DNA of 64,000 nt from Psychromonas ingrahamii 37 (GTDB taxonomy: Bacteria; Pseudomonadota; Gammaproteobacteria; Enterobacterales; Psychromonadaceae). This document shows positions 26,608 to 35,645 of the stretch, piece by piece. The stretch lies in NCBI RefSeq assembly GCF_000015285.1, contig NC_008709.1, positions 1,736,001 to 1,800,000 on the forward strand, written 5' to 3'. The position numbers were made by a program, and so were the translations under genes. Below the pieces are notes generated by a model, which saw only the letters and a program-made list of their open reading frames with translations, had not been told where the DNA came from and ran no database searches. The stretch's first letter is position 1, and each line of letters starts with the position of its first letter.

Positions 26608-26609
26608 GA

Positions 26610-27416
26610 TTGTTATTCCTATTAAATACAAAAAGAGTACAGAGCTTGGCCATTGAACTTTCCCTTGAAATTATCTCATTATTATTTGCCGTTGCCATTT
26701 TAGCCGGTTTTATAGACGCGATTGCTGGTGGAGGTGGTTTGTTAACTATTCCCGCCTTAATGTGGGCTGGACTGCCGCCAACCGTGGCGCTGGGCACTAA
26801 TAAATTACAGGCCTGTGGGGGGAGTTTTTTTGCCAGTGTTTATTTTGTACGTAAGGGCAGGGTGGTTTTAGCTGAGATGAAGCTCGCGATTTTATGCGCT
26901 TTTATCGGGGCTGCATTGGGCACAATAGCAGTGCAGTTAATTGATATCATTTATTTAGAGATGATTTTACCTTTCCTGATGTTAGCGATTGGTGGATATT
27001 TTCTTTTCTCTAAAAAAATCAGTGAGGATGATTGTCATCAACTCTTAACACCTGCTGTGTTTGCTTTAACGGCTGCATTAGGGGTGGGTTTATATGACGG
27101 TTTTTTTGGCCCGGGAACCGGCAGTTTTTTTGCGCTTGCCTTTGTCTCATTATCCGGGTACGGCTTAGCTAAGGCGACTGCGCATGCTAAGGTTTTGAAT
27201 TTTTCAACCAATATAGCCTCGTTAATTTTCTTTGCCCTTGGCGGCAAGGTCTTTTGGACGTTAGGCGCTATCATGCTTGTAGGACAGGCGATGGGCGCAA
27301 CATTGGGATCGCGCTTAGTGGTGAGCAAGGGGACTAAAATGATTAAACCGCTGGTTGTTTGCATGTCTGTGTTAATGAGCGTGAAGCTATTGTCCAGCCA
27401 ATATCTTCTATTTTGA
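26610..27416 (+). CDS. TSUP-family (TauE/SafE, YfcA-like) membrane permease
   Basis: Inner-membrane protein of about 256-268 residues with roughly eight spans, in the sulfite/organosulfur exporter superfamily. The duplicated family signature is visible as GFIDAIAGGGGLLTIPALM near the start and GLYDGFFGPGTGSFF in the second half. No ATG is available at the start: both TTG 26610 and TTG 26646 (giving MAIELSLEII) are possible. A heptamer array ends three bases before the first. Substrate unknown. Confidence 0.88.
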   Translation: MLFLLNTKRVQSLAIELSLEIISLLFAVAILAGFIDAIAGGGGLLTIPALMWAGLPPTVALGTNKLQACGGSFFASVYFVRKGRVVLAEMKLAILCAFIGAALGTIAVQLIDIIYLEMILPFLMLAIGGYFLFSKKISEDDCHQLLTPAVFALTAALGVGLYDGFFGPGTGSFFALAFVSLSGYGLAKATAHAKVLNFSTNIASLIFFALGGKVFWTLGAIMLVGQAMGATLGSRLVVSKGTKMIKPLVVCMSVLMSVKLLSSQYLLF

Positions 27417-27718
27417 TAGGACAGATAATAGCAAATCTCAAAGCTTAGCCCGTTTAGGATCCTGAACTGTTATTCAATTTATCCTTTGAAAAAAATTCTC
27501 TAAGGTCACGGGCAATACGGCAGTGTCATTCCCTAATAACAATAGCTGGTTGTTTCCGATGTCTTTTAATCGGAAATCTAAATAAGCACCTCTTAAGGCT
27601 TTATATAATATTAAAAGCATTAATTTTATGCTCATTGCTTCAGAGGAAAAATTTACGCTCACAAAGCCGCTAAGATGAATTTGAAGAGTAAATCTGATCA
27701 CTTTATTAATAGGTTTGT

Positions 27719-27774
27719 TTTAAGCACACTGTTCAAGAGATTGAATCGACATCGTAAGTTAATTAATGGAATGG
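27719..27774 (+). repeat. 56-bp direct repeat, left copy
   Basis: Matches 27957-28012 base for base except about two substitutions (GTTCAAG against GTTGAAG, and TGGAAT against TGTAAT). The two copies are 238 bases apart and frame the GTAGGGTG palindrome. Confidence 0.9.
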
Positions 27775-27787
27775 GTGTTATGTTATA

Positions 27788-27845
27788 CGTAGGGTGTGCT
27801 CCGCACCGCAAGCGGCGGAAATCGGTGCGCGGAGCGCACCCTACG
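27788..27845. repeat. GTAGGGTG...CACCCTAC palindromic element
   Basis: Inverted repeat beginning CGTAGGGTGTGCTCCGCACC and ending with the near-exact complement, around a short loop containing AAGCGGCGGAAAT. This terminal sequence resembles a very common small palindromic repeat in many proteobacterial genomes. No coding capacity. Confidence 0.85.
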
Positions 27846-27956
27846 GGCTGTTTCATCGTCATTATCTCGCACAAGCTAGGCAATTATTTCCTTATTACGT
27901 TCGATATTAATGAATGTAGCCGAGGGGGAATATTTTTATCAGTGATGTAGAGAGAG

Positions 27957-28012
27957 TTTAAGCACACTGTTGAAGAGATTGAATCGACATCGTAAGTTAA
28001 TTAATGTAATGG
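27957..28012 (+). repeat. 56-bp direct repeat, right copy
   Basis: Partner of 27719-27774. It is much too long for an ordinary transposon target duplication, so a local segmental duplication with a palindrome between the copies is more likely. Confidence 0.9.
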
Positions 28013-28265
28013 TATAAAAGAATTCTGCGCGTCTGAATAGTATTGGTAAAAACAGAAGATAAATTTAATCAGAGGGCGATTTAATTGGGGTGCTACCCGA
28101 TTGGGGACGTGGCTTTTATTTGATTGTTTTTATTTTCCAATGCTCGCTTTCAACAATCTGGACATTCCCAATTATATAACCTCGGGAATAACCGTAATTT
28201 AACGACTCCCGATTAAGCTCGGGAATCATATGGTTTTTGCTGTTCTCTAAGGATTAATGACCTGC

Positions 28266-30335
28266 TTATTGCGTTGCTAAATATTTCAGATAAGCACTTC
28301 TTAATCTGTCTGAATTTACGCGCAGGTAATTTGGCGATAAACGCTGTCTGTTTAAATATTGATCTGCAATATTATGTTTTATATAGACGGTTTGCCCTAA
28401 TCCTGTGTTGAGCTGATTATGGCCATCTTCATTATTAATGCGCGTCTGCAGGCTGTAATTAAAATTATTAATCCCTTTCAATTGAATATAACCGGGTTTC
28501 ATACCACGCCAAAATGTTAGCGGGATAGAGACATTAATAGAGACAAACTCTTCTGGAAGGGAATTACTTTTTTCAGTCATTTGTGTATTTTGGTAAGTGG
28601 CATCAACGCGTACATCACCCAGCCAATGCATTGAGGAAATTTTAAATCCCCTATCAGTATTCCAAAATTCACCTCCCTGCACTTTTAACTGCCAATTTAA
28701 TTGCGGCAGAGAAAGTTGGTAAAAGCCCAAGACAGTTCCTTTATTTAGAAGTGTTTCATCTGTAGGCTCAAAATAGTTAGCCTCAAGACCCATTGAGTGA
28801 TAACCCTGAGGCGAATTCCACAGTGTTTCATTGGCGACACCCTGATAACCGGACTTAATATAACCCAGAGAGGTTTGATTTAACACATTGAAGGGCAGTG
28901 CGAATGCCTGATGGAAAAGTGCGGTATCTATTTCACTTTGGAATCGGCTATTGCCCCAATATTTTCCATCATCAAAATCTTCACTGTTGGTCAAGGGTAA
29001 TGTATAACGCAGATCAATGGCAGAACCCGGCCATAGGTTAGTCACCAGATTAGCAGAAAGGGCGAGTGAATAATCATAAACGCCTAATTCAGTTGCTGTA
29101 GCGTGTTTAACCATAGGAGAAAAAATTATCTGCGAGCGGCCAAAACTGGATTCAATTTTATCTTCCTGCCAATCCGCTTGTTGATAGGTTTTACTAAGCC
29201 CGCTACTGGTAAAGGTAAGCTGCTCACAATTATCACCTGAAAGAATAAATTCACGGTAACAATGCATATTGGTGTCTACAGCAACAACAGGTATGCCATT
29301 TTTTAACATAATGAGTTTGGCATTTTGTTCATTATTGTCGCTGCCAAGTTCAGAAAAGACTGCCTTGCCGGCATGGTTACTAATAATCGCCATCGCAACC
29401 CCGATACCATCTATCTCATTGTGATTATATCGGCGGTTTTCCAGGGCTATCAATAAACCGTTTTTATCCATGCCCACTTGAATATTAAGAAAACCTTCTT
29501 CTTTTAAGGCATTTTTAAGTGACGCGACTGAACTGGTCTCATGTACTGACTGTTTAATCACTAATTTATCTTCTAATGAGGCTGTTATATTTTTTTCTTT
29601 TTTAACTAAAGCCCGGTCGCTGTAACCCAAAATAGGCACGGATAAATTAGCTGCCCACATCGCTTGTTGATTGGTCTCATGTCCCGTTGCTAACTGATAT
29701 TCCAGGCTGACCTGAGAGTTGAAAGGTAATGATTTAGGGGGAGTAAAGGCTTTGACGGCGACGTTCAGTTCTGTGTTGTCATGCTCTGCCGTCAGCTGCA
29801 TAAAAGAAAAGGGTTGATATTCAATGGATGCAAACGGACCATTCATTATTTCGTTGGCTAATTCTGATTTGCCAACCCCCGCACTTAAACGCACGGGCAG
29901 GGCGGTAAATTCATAATCAGTCACGGCATAATAGGCTTGAAAGTTATTTGCCGCGCCGCCTAAATCCTGCACGCCAAAGGCCAAGTCAAAACCTGTGTAT
30001 TGCTTAATTAAGGGTAATTGGTATTTTAGTGAAGCTGAAAGATCACTGGCGCTATCAAAATCATCATGAACAACAATGCGCCCGCTTGCTTCAAGGCCCG
30101 GGAATAAACCTACAGAAAAAAGCATATGGTGTTGGTCGGGAGTTTGTGACTTTCTATAAACACTCTGGCCATATAAAAAAGAGGCACTGCCGGTTTTCAA
30201 CACCTGCGCATTAGGTGTTAATACGGCACCCGTAAAACTTTGTAAAGAAGGTAAGTTATCCAGTGCGGCATAACACTGAAAACTGCTGATTGACATGGCC
30301 AATAAGCAAAGGGACGTGCGGTTTGAAGGGAGCAT
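28266..30335 (-). CDS. YjbH-like outer-membrane protein
   Basis: Protein of about 689 residues of the YjbH family (DUF940), beta-rich outer-membrane proteins usually linked to exopolysaccharide loci (yjbEFGH). Recognised from the N-terminal SFTGAVLTPNAQVLKTGSAS segment and VGLFPGLEASGRI, followed by many amphipathic strands. The signal peptide is LCLLAMSISSFQCYA. I prefer ATG 30335, which has AGGA upstream, over TTG 30386, which would place 17 polar residues before the signal. The yjbEFG partners are not in the window. It is divergent from a pair of lipoprotein genes. Confidence 0.85.
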   Translation of the reverse strand: MLPSNRTSLCLLAMSISSFQCYAALDNLPSLQSFTGAVLTPNAQVLKTGSASFLYGQSVYRKSQTPDQHHMLFSVGLFPGLEASGRIVVHDDFDSASDLSASLKYQLPLIKQYTGFDLAFGVQDLGGAANNFQAYYAVTDYEFTALPVRLSAGVGKSELANEIMNGPFASIEYQPFSFMQLTAEHDNTELNVAVKAFTPPKSLPFNSQVSLEYQLATGHETNQQAMWAANLSVPILGYSDRALVKKEKNITASLEDKLVIKQSVHETSSVASLKNALKEEGFLNIQVGMDKNGLLIALENRRYNHNEIDGIGVAMAIISNHAGKAVFSELGSDNNEQNAKLIMLKNGIPVVAVDTNMHCYREFILSGDNCEQLTFTSSGLSKTYQQADWQEDKIESSFGRSQIIFSPMVKHATATELGVYDYSLALSANLVTNLWPGSAIDLRYTLPLTNSEDFDDGKYWGNSRFQSEIDTALFHQAFALPFNVLNQTSLGYIKSGYQGVANETLWNSPQGYHSMGLEANYFEPTDETLLNKGTVLGFYQLSLPQLNWQLKVQGGEFWNTDRGFKISSMHWLGDVRVDATYQNTQMTEKSNSLPEEFVSINVSIPLTFWRGMKPGYIQLKGINNFNYSLQTRINNEDGHNQLNTGLGQTVYIKHNIADQYLNRQRLSPNYLRVNSDRLRSAYLKYLATQ

Positions 30336-30386
30336 AAATTGATTACATCCTTGTAATAAAAGCCACTCATATAAAGGTGACTTCAA

Positions 30387-30945
30387 GGTCTTAGTTATTT
30401 AAGTGACTTAGTAAGCTTAAACCAGTCGGGAGCAGTATCACCTGTCTCTGCTGAACAAGTACTTTCACACCATCGGTTGATTTTTTATGCATAAAGTCAG
30501 CATTTTAAGTGTTACACAATCATAATAGAAAATATAAAACAATACAATAAAACAATATAAGCGCCGTTTTTATAGCTTAGATTCATATAATAAGTGCATA
30601 ACATGGAGCAGCATTACCTTACCGCAATAGGGATCTATTTGTTAGTGGTCATCTTCGCTTATTTATGAGTATTACTATTCTTATGTGGTTATTTAATCAG
30701 AATAAAGTTAGTATCTAATCTTCAAGATCAGCGCATAATCTATTGATTCATATAGATAAAATTTAAATCATTTATTTATAAAATTCAGGTGCAGATGCCG
30801 GTGATATTATATCGTTCACCCATTTTTTACTGCAGAATAGATTTTTTAACCACCTAAACTAACCAAAGTTGTAATAAAGTTGTGATAAAGTTGCTGCTTT
30901 AAAACAGACATTGATATAAATTTACTCATTGCAAGGAAGTCAATA
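30387..30945. other. Divergent intergenic region, YjbH / lipoprotein 1
   Basis: AT-rich, no gene seen. Bases 30659-30715 resemble 32219-32275 upstream of the second lipoprotein (shared CTTATTTATG and AATAAAGT blocks at similar spacing), so promoter DNA was duplicated along with the gene. Three AAGTTGTRATAA-like direct repeats lie at about 30865-30895. The ribosome-binding site is AAGGAAG. Confidence 0.55.
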
Positions 30946-31812
30946 ATGAAAAAAAATCTTTTAGCGGTACTGGTTGCCGGTACTTTTATGGTTGCCTGTA
31001 ATAACAGCGACTCGACGTCAAGCACAGCAATTAAAGCCTATGATGGTCCGGTTCAGTTTGCAGCTGTGGCATATGATTGTGGTGACGACACTGCCAATAA
31101 TCCAATAAAAGGCGACTCAGGTGTGACTGGATTTGATGGTAGTGTTAGCACTAACGTTCCTACACTCCTTAATGAACCAAATTTATGTAGAATCGTTGTG
31201 ACGGGTACTCCTACAGCAATTGATACCTCTAACGGTAAATTAATGCCTGATATTGAATATGTTATCCCTAAAGGGTTATTAGCTAAAGGTAAGGGTATTA
31301 CAGCGGGTCCTTTCACCACATTGATTGATGCAGAGATGAAAGCTAATAACAAAAGCGCCACTGATGCTGCTACATCGGTTGTTACTGCTTTATATGGCGA
31401 AATTCTTATCAACAATGGTGTTGATCCATTAGAGATGGCTCGTGATATGGAAGGTACGATCAATAAATTAAAAGCAGTTAATTCACCTTTGGTGGCTTCA
31501 ATAATCGCAACTAACAACGTGACTAGTGATGTGCTTGTTTATTCGAAGACTAATACGGTAGACCTTGCAACAATTATCAAAACCAGTAAAGCGGTAGCAG
31601 CACAAGTAATTACTGTAAATCCTAATTATCCTAACGTTGACGGTGATGCTACAAAGGTTAAAGTTGCGACTTTTAATGTAGGAATTTCTATCACTGAAGC
31701 GACAAATAATGGTTATATTAGTACTGTCAGTGAAGTTACGAAGGATATACCAAAAGCACCAGTAGTAACAGGTGCAACTGGTTCAACAGGTTTAACCGGT
31801 GGTGGTAATTAG
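30946..31812 (+). CDS. Paralogous lipoprotein 1, unknown family
   Basis: Lipoprotein of 288 residues (lipobox FMVAC, Cys18) without a recognised family name. After a Ser/Thr linker it has IKAYDGPVQFA, a Cys pair (YDCG and NLCRIVVTG), IDTSNGKLMPDIEYVIPKGL, a PFTTLID segment and ATNNVTSDVLVY. It ends with the Gly/Thr-rich tail GATGSTGLTGGGN. The paralogue at 32396 shares each of these blocks in the same order and has an almost identical 3' end and terminator. The cysteine pair may form a disulfide. It is probably an envelope-exposed protein; its function is unknown. Confidence 0.82.
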   Translation: MKKNLLAVLVAGTFMVACNNSDSTSSTAIKAYDGPVQFAAVAYDCGDDTANNPIKGDSGVTGFDGSVSTNVPTLLNEPNLCRIVVTGTPTAIDTSNGKLMPDIEYVIPKGLLAKGKGITAGPFTTLIDAEMKANNKSATDAATSVVTALYGEILINNGVDPLEMARDMEGTINKLKAVNSPLVASIIATNNVTSDVLVYSKTNTVDLATIIKTSKAVAAQVITVNPNYPNVDGDATKVKVATFNVGISITEATNNGYISTVSEVTKDIPKAPVVTGATGSTGLTGGGN

Positions 31813-31847
31813 TCTTGACCTTTTGCCGTTAAGATAGATACCCCTTG

Positions 31848-31877
31848 AAAGTCACTCTCACCGAGTGACTTTTTTTA
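31848..31877 (+). terminator. Rho-independent terminator of lipoprotein 1
   Basis: AAAGTCACTC, a 5-base loop, then GAGTGACTTT followed by a T run. An identical stem follows the second lipoprotein gene. Confidence 0.92.
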
Positions 31878-32395
31878 TTGCAGCACCGTCATAAAAAAGC
31901 TTATTCCAAATTCCCCCTCTTTTTCTGCTAATTTTATCTTCTAAACTGAACCTTAAGGCTCGGCGTCTTCTTTTTGCCCGCCTGAAGTCCAGATTCCAAT
32001 GTTATTTTAGGTACTGAACCTTTTACGCGTATGGTCATTGAAAAGGGCCCGCAGCGCTTAGCCTGTTTATGCCGTAATGACTTCTGCGTCCTGCCCTACG
32101 TCTTTCAGGTCGTTGTCGTAAATGCCAAGGTTCAAATTTGTCACTTGCTTATTAAATGATTTCGCGAATAATGGTGGATTTTGTTACCTTCGAAGTACTT
32201 TGTTATCCCCTGAGTTACTTATTTATGTGTAGTGGTATTATTTATATACCTATTTGATCACAATAAAGTCAACATCCTGCGTTTTTACTTTGTTTTTACT
32301 TTTTTTTTACTTTACAATGAACTTCGAATCAGATCGAACATATAAATGTTTAAATAGGCATTTATCTAAATTTACCCTTTGTAAGGATATGAATA
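31878..32395. other. Intergenic region between the lipoprotein paralogues
   Basis: No gene found. A lone array-end motif, ACTGAACCTTAAGGCTCGG, lies at about 31947-31965 without an array beside it. Three GTTTTTACTTT-like direct repeats occur at about 32279-32312, just before the second gene. The part at 32219-32275 matches the upstream region of the first gene. Confidence 0.55.
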
Positions 32396-33283
32396 ATGGG
32401 AAAAAATATTTTCATGGTACTTATTGCTAGTACTTTTATAGTTGCCTGTAGCGGTGCAAGTACGCCGAGCACATCAATTAAAGCTTATGATGGTCCGGTT
32501 CAGTTTGCAGATGCAAAATATGATTGTGGTGGTGACAATAACGGATCTGCAGGTCTGACTGATTACTATGGTGCAGTTAACACTACCAATGTAATAATCA
32601 ACAGCAACCCAGAGTTATGTGAATTCGTCGTTACGGGTAATGCCAACTCAATTGATACCTCCAATGGTAAAGCAATGCCAGATATTGAGTATGTGATACC
32701 TAGAGGCTTATTAAAACAGGGGTCTCCAATTACGGCTTCTCCTCTGACAACATTGATTGCTGAACAGATTGTTGCTGATGCAGATGCAGTTCCACCAGTG
32801 GTCAGAGAAAATATTTCTGATGTTGTCACGGAAGTTGTTAATGATTTATATGACATGGATTTTGCCAATGATACTGGTTTTACTGCATTAGATCTGGCAC
32901 TAGATATGGAAGGTACAATCAAAAAATTAGATTCAGGTACTGCATCTAAAGTCATCGCCACTAACCACGTTACTAATGATGTTATTGTGTATGTGAAGGC
33001 TAATAAGGGTAAAAAATTAAACGTTAAATCACTTATCAAAACCAGTAAAGCGCTTGCAAAAAAAGTAGTTACTGATAATCCTGGTTATCCAACTACGACT
33101 ACCGGTGAGAAAGTTGTTACTGTTTCTGTCGCTGATGTCGAAAAAGTTTATATTAAGGTTGAAGCTAACGATCCAGATCCAGTCACAGCTGCAGGTATTA
33201 CTATCGTCGTAGCGATAGCAAAGCCTGTTCCTGCACCAACAGGTGCAACGGGTTCAACAGGTTTAACCGGCGGCGGTAATTAG
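32396..33283 (+). CDS. Paralogous lipoprotein 2, unknown family
   Basis: Lipoprotein of 295 residues (lipobox FIVAC), paralogue of the preceding gene. Shared blocks are IKAYDGPVQFAD, YDCGG, IDTSNGKAMPDIEYVIPRGL, ALDMEGTIKKL, ATNHVTNDVIVY, NPGYP and the terminal GATGSTGLTGGGN. The middle is diverged, while the last 13 codons, the stop region and the terminator are nearly identical, hinting at gene conversion or selection on the tail. It has its own upstream region and terminator, so it can be expressed independently. Function unknown. Confidence 0.82.
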   Translation: MGKNIFMVLIASTFIVACSGASTPSTSIKAYDGPVQFADAKYDCGGDNNGSAGLTDYYGAVNTTNVIINSNPELCEFVVTGNANSIDTSNGKAMPDIEYVIPRGLLKQGSPITASPLTTLIAEQIVADADAVPPVVRENISDVVTEVVNDLYDMDFANDTGFTALDLALDMEGTIKKLDSGTASKVIATNHVTNDVIVYVKANKGKKLNVKSLIKTSKALAKKVVTDNPGYPTTTTGEKVVTVSVADVEKVYIKVEANDPDPVTAAGITIVVAIAKPVPAPTGATGSTGLTGGGN

Positions 33284-33318
33284 TCTTGACCTTTTGCCGT
33301 TAAGATAGTTATCCCCTG

Positions 33319-33346
33319 AAAGTCACTCTCACCGAGTGACTTTTTT
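33319..33346 (+). terminator. Rho-independent terminator of lipoprotein 2
   Basis: Same stem as the first lipoprotein gene (AAAGTCACTC / GAGTGACTTT) followed by a T run. Confidence 0.92.
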
Positions 33347-33402
33347 ATTGCCATCCTGTAATAATAAGCTTATTCCTTTCTTTTTTCTGCCAATATTTTT
33401 TC

Positions 33403-33634
33403 GGAACTGAGCTTTTAGGCTCGGGGGGGGGAATGCTTGAAGGCTGAAGGCTGAAGGCTGAAGGCTGAATGCTGGAGTGCTGGAGTGCTGGAATGCTTGA
33501 AGGCTGAATGCTGGAATGCTGGAGTGCTGAATGCTGGAATGCTGGAGTGCTGAATGCTTGAATGCTGGAGTGCTGAGTGCTGAGTGCTGAAGTGCTTGAA
33601 GGCTGAAGGCCGGTGTATTCTCTTCAGGCTCGGC
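33403..33634. repeat. Composite AGC-array element, long copy (reverse)
   Basis: Read on the minus strand it has the same build as the elements at 13901-14100. It has GAGCCTGAAGAGAATACACC at one end, then more than 20 units of 7 or 8 bases (CACTCAG, CACTCCAG, CATTCAAG, CATTCCAG, CCTTCAG) over 33432-33610. A run of nine C follows, then GAGCCTAAAAGCTCAGTTCC at the far end. A reverse frame across it (33329-33646) spells a repetitive peptide and is not a gene. Confidence 0.88.
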
Positions 33635-33636
33635 TG

Positions 33637-33699
33637 TTTGATACAAATAAGCCTCCGGTTCTATATATTAGAACAAGGAGGCTTATTTAACGTATCAAA
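33637..33699. terminator. Bidirectional terminator-like stem downstream of ettA
   Basis: Outer arms TTTGATAC and GTATCAAA (33637-33644, 33692-33699) enclose inner arms AAATAAGCCTCC and GGAGGCTTATTT (33645-33656, 33677-33688), with a further small stem GTTCTA/TAGAAC inside. It lies just beyond the ettA stop. Confidence 0.8.
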
Positions 33700-33731
33700 A
33701 CTTAAGATTCATATTTATATTCTTTGTTACA

Positions 33732-35396
33732 TTATGAAATACGTTTGTATTTTATACGATGCGGCTCGACAGATGCAGCGCCATAGGTTTTTTTCATCCA
33801 TTCTTCGTAATCTGTAAAGTTACCTTCGTAGAAATTCACTTGCCCTTCATCGCGGTAATCAATGATATGGGTGGCGATTCTGTCCAGGAACCAGCGGTCA
33901 TGTGAAATCACCATAACACAACCGGCAAAATCGAGCAGGGCATTTTCCAGGGCACGCAGTGTTTCGATATCAAGATCATTGGTGGGTTCATCGAGTAATA
34001 ATACGTTGCCGCCGGATTTCAATAATTTGGCAAGATGTAAACGGCCGCGTTCACCGCCGGATAAATTCCCCACAATCTTCTGTTGATCTGTGCCTTTAAA
34101 GTTGAAGCGGCCGAGGTAGGCACGACTTGGAATTTCGATATTACCAATTTTAATAATATCGCTGCCATCGGAGACTTCCTGAAAAACGCTGATTTTATCA
34201 TCCATATCATCACGGAACTGATCAACACTGGCCAGTTGCACACTTGCACCTATAGTAATGTCACCTGAATCGGGTGTTTCAACACCGGACAACATTTTAA
34301 ACAGGGTAGATTTACCGGCACCATTGGCACCTATAATGCCGACAATTGCGCCCTTGGGAATACTGAAGCTTAAATCATCAATTAACACCCGACCGTCATA
34401 GGATTTACTCAGATGATTAACATCAATCACCTGATCACCTAAACGCTGACCCGGTGGAATAAATAGCTCATTGGTTTCGTTACGTTTTTGAAAGTCCTGA
34501 TTGTTAAGCTCTTCAAAGCGGGATAAACGCGATTTGCTTTTAGATTGACGGCCTTTGGCATTTGAACGAACCCATTCCAGCTCCTGTTCAATTTGACGTT
34601 GGCGTGCTTTTTCTTGAGAGGCTTCCTGTTTTAAGCGCGCATCTTTCTGCTCTAACCACGATGAGTAGTTACCTTGCCACGGAATACCGTAACCCCGGTC
34701 TAATTCTAAAATCCAGCCGGCAACATTATCTAAGAAATATCTGTCATGGGTAATGGCGACAACAGTGCCTTCATAGTCATGTAAGAAACGCTCTAACCAG
34801 GCAACAGATTCTGCATCGAGATGGTTAGTTGGCTCATCCAGTAGTAACATATCCGGTTTTTCGAGCAACAGACGGCACAATGCCACACGGCGGCGCTCAC
34901 CACCTGAAAGGATCCCTATTTTCGCATCCCAAGCCGGCAGGCGCAGGGCATCAGCGGCACGCTCCAGCTGGTTTTCTAAATTATGACCGTCATGTGCTTG
35001 AATAATCGCTTCAAGTTCACCCTGACGTTTAGCCAGTGCATCAAAGTCTGCATCGGGCTCTGCATAAGCTGCGTAAAGTGCATCGAGATCTGTTAACGCA
35101 TTTTTAACTTCACTGACGGCTTCTTCAATAATTTCGCGAACGTTTTTATCAAGATCTAATACCGGCTCCTGCGCTAAATAACCAATTTTTGTACCCGATA
35201 AAGCGCGCGCTTCACCGGCGAACTCTTTATCGAGACCCGCCATAATACGTAATAAGGTTGATTTACCTGAGCCGTTTAAACCTAACACGCCAATTTTTGC
35301 GCCCGGAAAAAAACTCAGAGAGATATCTTTTAAAATAGTGCGCTTAGGCGGGACGACCTTGCTCACCTGATCCATTGTGTATATAAACTGTGCCAT
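33732..35396 (-). CDS. ettA: Energy-dependent translational throttle EttA (ABC-F)
   Basis: Cytoplasmic ABC-F ATPase of 554 residues that binds the ribosomal E site and gates entry into elongation according to ATP/ADP. Two nucleotide-binding domains are complete: Walker A GLNGSGKST and GANGAGKST, signatures LSGGERRR and LSGGERGR, and Walker B LLLLDEPTNHLD and VLLLDEPTNDLD. The arm and linker region lie between them. The length matches E. coli EttA (about 555). Single-gene unit, divergent from glyA. Confidence 0.95.
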   Translation of the reverse strand: MAQFIYTMDQVSKVVPPKRTILKDISLSFFPGAKIGVLGLNGSGKSTLLRIMAGLDKEFAGEARALSGTKIGYLAQEPVLDLDKNVREIIEEAVSEVKNALTDLDALYAAYAEPDADFDALAKRQGELEAIIQAHDGHNLENQLERAADALRLPAWDAKIGILSGGERRRVALCRLLLEKPDMLLLDEPTNHLDAESVAWLERFLHDYEGTVVAITHDRYFLDNVAGWILELDRGYGIPWQGNYSSWLEQKDARLKQEASQEKARQRQIEQELEWVRSNAKGRQSKSKSRLSRFEELNNQDFQKRNETNELFIPPGQRLGDQVIDVNHLSKSYDGRVLIDDLSFSIPKGAIVGIIGANGAGKSTLFKMLSGVETPDSGDITIGASVQLASVDQFRDDMDDKISVFQEVSDGSDIIKIGNIEIPSRAYLGRFNFKGTDQQKIVGNLSGGERGRLHLAKLLKSGGNVLLLDEPTNDLDIETLRALENALLDFAGCVMVISHDRWFLDRIATHIIDYRDEGQVNFYEGNFTDYEEWMKKTYGAASVEPHRIKYKRIS

Positions 35397-35645
35397 GAGT
35401 GATTGCTCTTGTTAAATGAAAGAAAAAGACTGGATCCCGATGATAGGGCAAAGCAGCGGAAAATGACACACTGCTGTTAAGGATAAAAAGGCTGTTTCTG
35501 CGGGTATCCTGGTCAATATGCACTTTTTTCATTTTAAATCCTAAAATTATTCATTTGTTTACGCTATGCAACAGGGTAAGATTAGGTAAAATTTGTTACA
35601 TCAATAAATCAGCCGATTTAAAACCAGACCCAGTAGGAGTTATGC

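Larger units (their letters stand above)
27417..28265. other. Repeat-bearing intergenic region
   Basis: Holds a 56-base direct repeat (27719-27774 and 27957-28012) flanking a long palindrome (27788-27845), and a GTCATTCCCG-like palindrome near 28163-28230. A 75-codon minus-strand frame at 27474-27701 starts with GTG, has no ribosome-binding site and matches nothing I know, so it is not called as a gene. Confidence 0.6.

Noticed and set aside
27474-27701. 75-codon minus-strand frame after the TSUP gene
   Set aside because: GTG start, no ribosome-binding site, no recognised family; the start lies beside the direct repeat. Could be real but not supportable.
27719-28012. Transposon with target-site duplication
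   Set aside because: The direct repeats are 56 bases long and no transposase is present; segmental duplication fits better.
33329-33646. 105-codon minus-strand frame with repetitive Gln-His-Ser peptides
   Set aside because: It is a read-through of the AGC array; the peptide is a by-product of 7/8-base repeats, with no ribosome-binding site.
35397-35645. Glycine riboswitch upstream of glyA
   Set aside because: No tandem aptamer-like conserved stems could be recognised.
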